From: an uncultured Pirellulaceae bacterium
GTDB taxonomy: Bacteria > Planctomycetota > Planctomycetia > Pirellulales > Pirellulaceae
Assembly: GCA_905480545.1 (NCBI GenBank)
Contig: CAJQQR010000070.1
Location: 1 to 40,903, forward strand
DNA length: 40,903 nucleotides
Direction: 5' to 3'
The notes beneath the pieces are model-generated. The model worked only from the letters and a program-made list of their open reading frames with translations. It did no database searches and was not told the DNA's origin. This document shows positions 37,020-40,903 of this stretch, piece after piece. A program made the translations under genes and the position numbers. Each line of letters begins with the position of its first letter. Position 1 is the first letter of the stretch.

Positions 37020-38690
37020 TTACTCATCGGTAACGCATCCCTCGGACGCGTTCTTTACGTTTTTGATGTACTTGTACAATGTTCCGCGAGTTGACTTGAA
37101 TGGTGGAGCGACGAATGCTGAACTGCGTTTTTCCATTTCTTCCGGAGCGACATCAACATCCAATTTGTTTGTGTCTGCGTCGATGGTGATAACGTCTCCG
37201 TCGCGAATCAGGCCGATCGGGCCACCTTCTTGAGCTTCTGGCGTAACGTGCCCCACGATGAATCCATGGGACCCTCCGGAAAATCGCCCGTCTGTTAACA
37301 GGGCGACATCGCTTCCCAAACCAGCACCCATGATGGCCGAAGTTGGGGTCAACATTTCTGGCATTCCCGGTCCACCTTTTGGGCCTTCATAGCGAATCAC
37401 AACGACATCGCCTTTTTGAATTTTCTTCTCTTCAAGAGCGGTCAGCATCAGTTCTTCTGAATCAAATACTTTTGCAGGACCACTAAACATCATTCCTTCT
37501 TTGCCCGTGATTTTAGCGACGGCACCCTCAGGAGCGAGAGTTCCACGAAGGATTTGAATGTGCCCGGTTTCTTTGATGGGATCAGAAATTGGCTTGATGA
37601 TTGGTTGGTTTTCCGCAAGGCCAGGAAGATCTGCGAGGTTTTCTGCGATCGTTTTTCCGGTTACGGTGAGGCAATCGCCATCGATAAGCTGTTTTTCCAA
37701 TAAGTATTTCATGACCGCCGGGGTTCCGCCAACTCGGTGCAAATCCTCTTGGACGTAGAGGCCTGACGGTTTCAGGTCGGCAATAAATGGGACTCGGTCG
37801 CTGACTTTTTGAAAGTCATCAATTGTTAAATCGACGTCAACACTTCTTGCCATTGCAATCAAGTGAAGTACGGCATTCGTCGATCCGCCCACCGCCATGA
37901 TCAATACCATGGCATTTTCAAAGGCTTGACGAGTCATGATGTCGCGAGGTTTGATGTCTTTTTCAAGGAGGTTCAGGATCGCGTGCCCTGCCGCAATGCA
38001 TTCCCCCATCTTGTCCGGATCCTCCGCCGGTATGGAGGAGCTATAGGGGAGCGACATGCCCAAGGCTTCGATGGCGCTAGCCATTGTGTTGGCGGTGTAC
38101 ATTCCGCCGCAAGCACCTGCACCCGGACAAGCTTTTTTGACGATCGTCGACCGTTCGGTTTCGTCGATGGAACCAGAAAGATATTGGCCGTAACATTGGA
38201 ACGCTGAAACGATATCCAGCTTGTCTTTGCCACTGAAGCCCGGTTTGATCGTACCTCCATAAACCATGATCGCAGGGCGATTCAATCGTCCCATCGCGAT
38301 TAGGCAGCCTGGCATGTTTTTGTCACACCCTGGCAACGCAACGAGGCCATCGTACCACTGCGCACCCATGATTGTTTCGATCGAATCGGCAATTAGATCA
38401 CGACTTTGCAATGAAAAGCTCATCCCCTCAGTACCCATCGAAATGCCGTCGCTGACACCGATCGTATTGAATCGCATAGGGACCAAACCTGAATCAACCA
38501 CGCCCTTTTTCACTTCGTCCGCTAAAACATTCAGATGCATGTTGCACGGATTTCCGTCATACCAAACGCTTGCGATGCCGACCTGCGCCTTGTCCATATC
38601 GGCTTCTGTCATGCCGGTTGCATAAAGCATTGCCTGCGAGGCACCTTGAGATTTCGGTTGCGTGATTCGTGAGCTGTATTTGTTGAGCAT
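37020..38690 (-). CDS. ilvD: Dihydroxy-acid dehydratase
   Basis: Iron-sulfur enzyme of valine, isoleucine and leucine synthesis, turning dihydroxy acids into 2-keto acids. All cluster cysteines are seen: [19 protein letters not shown] and [30 protein letters not shown] and [20 protein letters not shown] follow in order. The protein has 556 residues, normal for the family. The ATG ending at 38690 gives [20 protein letters not shown], typical for the family. It is downstream of the DUF3127 gene on the same strand, separated by about 110 bases with a palindromic repeat. No other ilv gene is adjacent. Confidence 0.97.
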   Translation of the reverse strand: MLNKYSSRITQPKSQGASQAMLYATGMTEADMDKAQVGIASVWYDGNPCNMHLNVLADEVKKGVVDSGLVPMRFNTIGVSDGISMGTEGMSFSLQSRDLIADSIETIMGAQWYDGLVALPGCDKNMPGCLIAMGRLNRPAIMVYGGTIKPGFSGKDKLDIVSAFQCYGQYLSGSIDETERSTIVKKACPGAGACGGMYTANTMASAIEALGMSLPYSSSIPAEDPDKMGECIAAGHAILNLLEKDIKPRDIMTRQAFENAMVLIMAVGGSTNAVLHLIAMARSVDVDLTIDDFQKVSDRVPFIADLKPSGLYVQEDLHRVGGTPAVMKYLLEKQLIDGDCLTVTGKTIAENLADLPGLAENQPIIKPISDPIKETGHIQILRGTLAPEGAVAKITGKEGMMFSGPAKVFDSEELMLTALEEKKIQKGDVVVIRYEGPKGGPGMPEMLTPTSAIMGAGLGSDVALLTDGRFSGGSHGFIVGHVTPEAQEGGPIGLIRDGDVITIDADTNKLDVDVAPEEMEKRSSAFVAPPFKSTRGTLYKYIKNVKNASEGCVTDE

Positions 38691-38744
38691 GCTATGTGTG
38701 GGCGTCGTTGAAATTTGCGAGGTGGGTTTCGTTAGATTCGTTGC

Positions 38745-38796
38745 GTAGCTACCGTCACCCGACGGTGGGGCTCCACGCTTTGGCGAGCATAGCTAC
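38745..38796. repeat. Extragenic palindromic repeat with GTAGCTAC ends
   Basis: GTAGCTACCGTCACCCGACG begins a 52-base element ending ATAGCTAC. Inside is a perfect ACCGTC/GACGGT hairpin (6 bp, loop ACCC). The ends are near-copies of the self-complementary GTAGCTAC. Elements of this look occur dispersed in planctomycete intergenic DNA as I remember it; this is not a search result. Confidence 0.6.
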
Positions 38797-38801
38797 CGCC
38801 G

Positions 38802-39200
38802 TTAAAACGGGATGTCTTCTTCGTCTACGGACGCCGCTTCGCTGAAAGCGTCATTCGCGTTGGCTGGGGGTGCCGATGCGTTTGGTTTCGAGCCTCCACT
38901 CGATCCAGCACCCATGATTTGAAAATCGACCGCTTCCAGATTCAGAAAAAATTTCGCTTCACTTTGGCTGTCTTTTTGCCAACGACGACCGCTGAGACGG
39001 TAAGAAACTTCGATTTCGTCACCAACCTTTAATTCATCGGCGCTGTCACAATCGTCCTGAATGAACTCGATCGGAATGAAGTTTTCGAAACGCCCCTTTT
39101 CTTGTTCAAGCACAACAAGGCGTTTGCGAAAGCCTTTTTGCCCGTAGGTTTTGGTTTCTTCGATTAAGTGGACTTTGGCCCGGACTTTTCCGTCGCTCAT
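38802..39200 (-). CDS. DUF3127 protein with SSB-like C-terminal tip
   Basis: A 132-residue protein with an OB-fold-like first part (about 1-95: SDGKVRAKVHLIEETKTYG, KRLVVLEQ, FENFIPIEF, ELKVGDEIEVSYRLSGRRW) and a flexible Gly/Ser/Ala/Asn-rich part ending DEEDIPF. This is the layout of DUF3127 proteins. The acidic tip matches the SSB C-terminal hook (E. coli SSB ends DDDIPF) that recruits repair and replication proteins. No direct biochemical role is known to me. The ATG at 39200 has GGAAG upstream; an in-frame extension to 39287 has no family match. Upstream of ilvD on the same strand. Confidence 0.85.
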   Translation of the reverse strand: MSDGKVRAKVHLIEETKTYGQKGFRKRLVVLEQEKGRFENFIPIEFIQDDCDSADELKVGDEIEVSYRLSGRRWQKDSQSEAKFFLNLEAVDFQIMGAGSSGGSKPNASAPPANANDAFSEAASVDEEDIPF

Positions 39201-39350
39201 TTTTTGCTTCCGTCGTATTTTTTCAGTGCTAGTTTTTTGCTTACACGGGTCATTGGCCTGTAAATCCAACAACAAGTCCCGCATCATACACTTTTTTGGT
39301 GGAATGAAAAAGAATCAATCGCAGGTAGCCAATGCCCCACAATGATGTAA

Positions 39351-39881
39351 TTAGGCCATCAGTCGGATGATCTCCCTGCAAAACGCTGGTAAATCATCCG
39401 GTTTTCGGCTGCAAACAAAATGTCGATCTACAACGACATCTGCGTCTTCCCAGATTGCGCCAGCGTTCACTAAATCGTCTTTGATTCCAGGCGAACCTGT
39501 GACTCGGACCCCTTGATAAACTCCTGCCGAAATCGGAATCCAGCCGCCGTGACAAACCGCAGCGATGCACTTTTGGTTTTCATGAAAATGCCGCACAATC
39601 TCCAGAACGAGAGGGTCACGTCGGAGCTTGTCCGGCATAAATCCTCCCGGCACCACAAGCCCGTCATATGAACTGGCCTGAACCTCTGAAATCCTAGCGT
39701 CGGAAACATTGGGATAACCATTTTTTCCTAAATACAAGGTGTTGGCTTCGGGGCCCGCAACAACGACTTCGGCTCCTGCCTCCATCAAGCGATACTTCGG
39801 ATACCACAACTCAAGGTCTTCATAGATATCGCCCGTGAACATGAGCACGCGTTTGTTTTTAAGTGGGAGGTCTTCAAGCAT
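39351..39881 (-). CDS. DJ-1/PfpI family protein
   Basis: A 176-residue member of the DJ-1/PfpI (class I glutamine amidotransferase-like) superfamily. KRVLMFTGDIYEDLELWYP gives the conserved Glu21 near the active site; YDGLVVPGGFMPDKLR and the nucleophile Cys110 in AAVCHGGW follow with His111. VTGSPGIKDDLVNAGA is the usual late strand-loop. Members act as deglycases, proteases or chaperones; which one cannot be told here. The ATG at 39881 gives MLEDLPLKNKRVLMF; an extension to a TTG at 39944 has no family match. Alone on its strand between the DUF3127 gene and a pseudogene. Confidence 0.9.
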   Translation of the reverse strand: MLEDLPLKNKRVLMFTGDIYEDLELWYPKYRLMEAGAEVVVAGPEANTLYLGKNGYPNVSDARISEVQASSYDGLVVPGGFMPDKLRRDPLVLEIVRHFHENQKCIAAVCHGGWIPISAGVYQGVRVTGSPGIKDDLVNAGAIWEDADVVVDRHFVCSRKPDDLPAFCREIIRLMA

Positions 39882-40017
39882 GGTCTTTTTTAAAAGCGGT
39901 GGGATGGCTACGAATGAGCGTTTTCGAACGTGATTTTTCGGCAACCAATTCTATTAGACACGTTATCATAGGCGATATTGAAATCCTTAAAAGCATCGAA
40001 GTCATTGTTGATGATCC

Positions 40018-40650
40018 ATGCCTGCGATTCCTGATATCGAATTGTATCTCTCATCGCTTAGGCGTTTTATTGGCGGTGAGCATTGGTGCAGTTCAGATCA
40101 AGAGTCCGTTTTTTGTTCGCACCTTTGATTCTGATGTTTCCGAGTACGTTGGGAAAACGATCATTGGTTTTGACGGTTGGGGAAGCGAATCGTCTGGATA
40201 TTGGAAGATGGCAGTTGTTTGGTTTTCATCAAATGGTCGCGGGGCGATTTTACTGGAAATCGATGTGACGTTGCCAAAAAGTAAAATGATCTGGCTGCGT
40301 TTCTGTTTGATGATCGAACACTGATGGTGACCAAAGTAGGCCAGAAAAAGGAGGCTTTTTTGCAGGTTTTGCCAAAACAGGATGATTTGATTGCCCTTAC
40401 TCCCACCGGCATCGCGGTTTTGAAGATGACGTTTGAAGAGTTTAGATCCCAGTTGAAAACGCGGAACCATACGTTGAAATCCACTTTAACGGATCCAGAA
40501 TTGTTTAGTGAAATTGGTAACGCCTACGAAACCAATTACTGTCCCAGATGTCAGGCCGATGGTAAATTGCTTGCCGATCGCTCGTTGTCGCGATTGCTGA
40601 AAAATGATTGGCCGAAAACAATTGACGAACTGGAGCAGTTGTCCGATTAA
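40018..40650 (+). pseudogene. Decayed Fpg/Nei-family DNA glycosylase gene
   Basis: Pieces of a formamidopyrimidine-DNA glycosylase relative lie in order but in changing frames. MPAIPDIELYLSSLRR starts at 40018 (frame 1); VQIKSPFFVRTFDSDVSEYV at 40091 (frame 2); RLGKRIVWILEDGSCLVF at 40174 (frame 1); HQMVAGRFYWKS at 40227 (frame 3); DVTLPKSK at 40262 (frame 2); NDLAAFLFDDRTLMVTK at 40285 and then frame 1 to the stop at 40650. So about five frameshifts. In addition LFSEIGNAY at the start of the helix-two-turn-helix part is followed directly by ETNYCPRC of the zinc finger (junction near 40527/40528), so roughly 100 residues of the H2TH region are missing. The gene cannot make a working glycosylase. 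An intact-looking tail frame 40324-40650 (108 codons) is just the last part. Confidence 0.85.
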
Positions 40651-40723
40651 ACATTCACTAAACGCTGAGCGGTTTGTGTGATTCGCGACGCAACTTGTAA
40701 AAAATTTGAAAGACAAAAGTACC

Positions 40724-40903
40724 TTGCCAAACCAAACGGATGCTCATTTTGACCAATTCAAACGCTGGATCAAAATGGAGCAGGAGGCCGAAAAGCAACG
40801 ATTAATCGAGCGACGGAAAAAACGAAGCCGGGCACAGGTTGAAAAAACGGGCGAGGCTATTCTGGATTTAGTCATTACCGAACAAGATCGCGGCTTGGGT
40901 GAT
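40724..40903 (+). CDS. Probable IGHMBP2-like helicase, 5' part only
   Basis: A frame opening after a stop at 40679 runs off the right edge. From a TTG at 40724 it reads LPNQTDAHFDQFKRW, then KMEQEAEKQRLIERRKKRSR and TGEAILDLVITEQDRGLGD. A charged helix followed by GEAILDLVITEQDRGLG resembles the start of IGHMBP2/Upf1-type AAA helicases of planctomycetes, but only about 60 residues are visible and no Walker motif is in view. A second TTG at 40706 and an ATG at 40775 are other possible starts. It follows the decayed glycosylase gene. Confidence 0.5.
   Translation, partial: MPNQTDAHFDQFKRWIKMEQEAEKQRLIERRKKRSRAQVEKTGEAILDLVITEQDRGLGD

Noticed and set aside
39863-40324. Plus-strand 153-residue open frame
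   Set aside because: It begins inside the DJ-1/PfpI gene on the other strand and only its middle part resembles one frame piece of the glycosylase relic.
40324-40650. Stand-alone 108-residue zinc-finger protein
   Set aside because: Its sequence is the last part of the Fpg/Nei relic: upstream pieces of the same protein lie in other frames and the H2TH part is missing, so it is not an independent gene.

Overview
The window looks like a stretch of chromosome from a planctomycete, probably of the Pirellulaceae type. Pointers are a PVC-type haem-binding dehydrogenase (CASCH motif), zinc-ribbon leader proteins, a Ser/Thr kinase fused to PEGA-like and SUMF1-like domains, BBP7-like outer-membrane barrels, a Tat-type sugar-isomerase family and moderate GC content. 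The lineage is an inference from gene content; no rRNA or tRNA gene was seen.

Layout. 1-5.7 kb: a zinc-ribbon protein (cut by the left edge), groES-groEL with a strong terminator, xylA with a strong terminator, then a hydroxypyruvate-isomerase-like TIM barrel whose Tat leader is cut off by an in-frame amber codon. 5.7-11.4 kb (minus strand): two unrelated sulfotransferases, a bifunctional proline-catabolic PutA and a nitroreductase. 11.5-14.1 kb: MscS channel and an orphan PAS histidine kinase. 14.1-16.4 kb (minus): EF-P-like EfpL/YeiP, a small unknown protein and cysK. 16.6-20.4 kb (plus): an unknown 466-residue protein, prpD and a small Cys-rich secreted protein. 20.5-23.8 kb (minus): the multidomain kinase and an exported barrel-like protein. 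24.1-28.7 kb: pckA, then (minus) a BBP7-like barrel, YqgE/AlgH and a KAS III enzyme. 29-34.6 kb (plus): an HExxH protein and an overlapping pair, PVC haem-binding dehydrogenase and neutral ceramidase-like enzyme. 34.6-35.4 kb: a repeat-rich decayed stretch with remnants of an SRAP (YedK/HMCES) gene. 35.4-39.9 kb: an exported coiled-coil protein, an S4 RNA-binding protein, ilvD, a DUF3127 protein with an SSB-like tail and a DJ-1/PfpI protein. 40-40.9 kb: a decayed Fpg/Nei glycosylase gene and the start of a probable IGHMBP2-like helicase.

The genes are mostly housekeeping and central metabolism (xylose, proline, methylcitrate, gluconeogenesis, cysteine, branched-chain amino acids) mixed with envelope proteins. 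I found no phage, intact insertion sequence, CRISPR array or secondary-metabolite cluster. The most notable points are gene-decay events (amber-split isomerase, Fpg/Nei and SRAP remnants), several short repeat families in intergenic DNA, a perfect hairpin inside the start of efpL, and some family-level oddities (SSB-like tip on the DUF3127 protein, kinase-PEGA-SUMF1 fusion).
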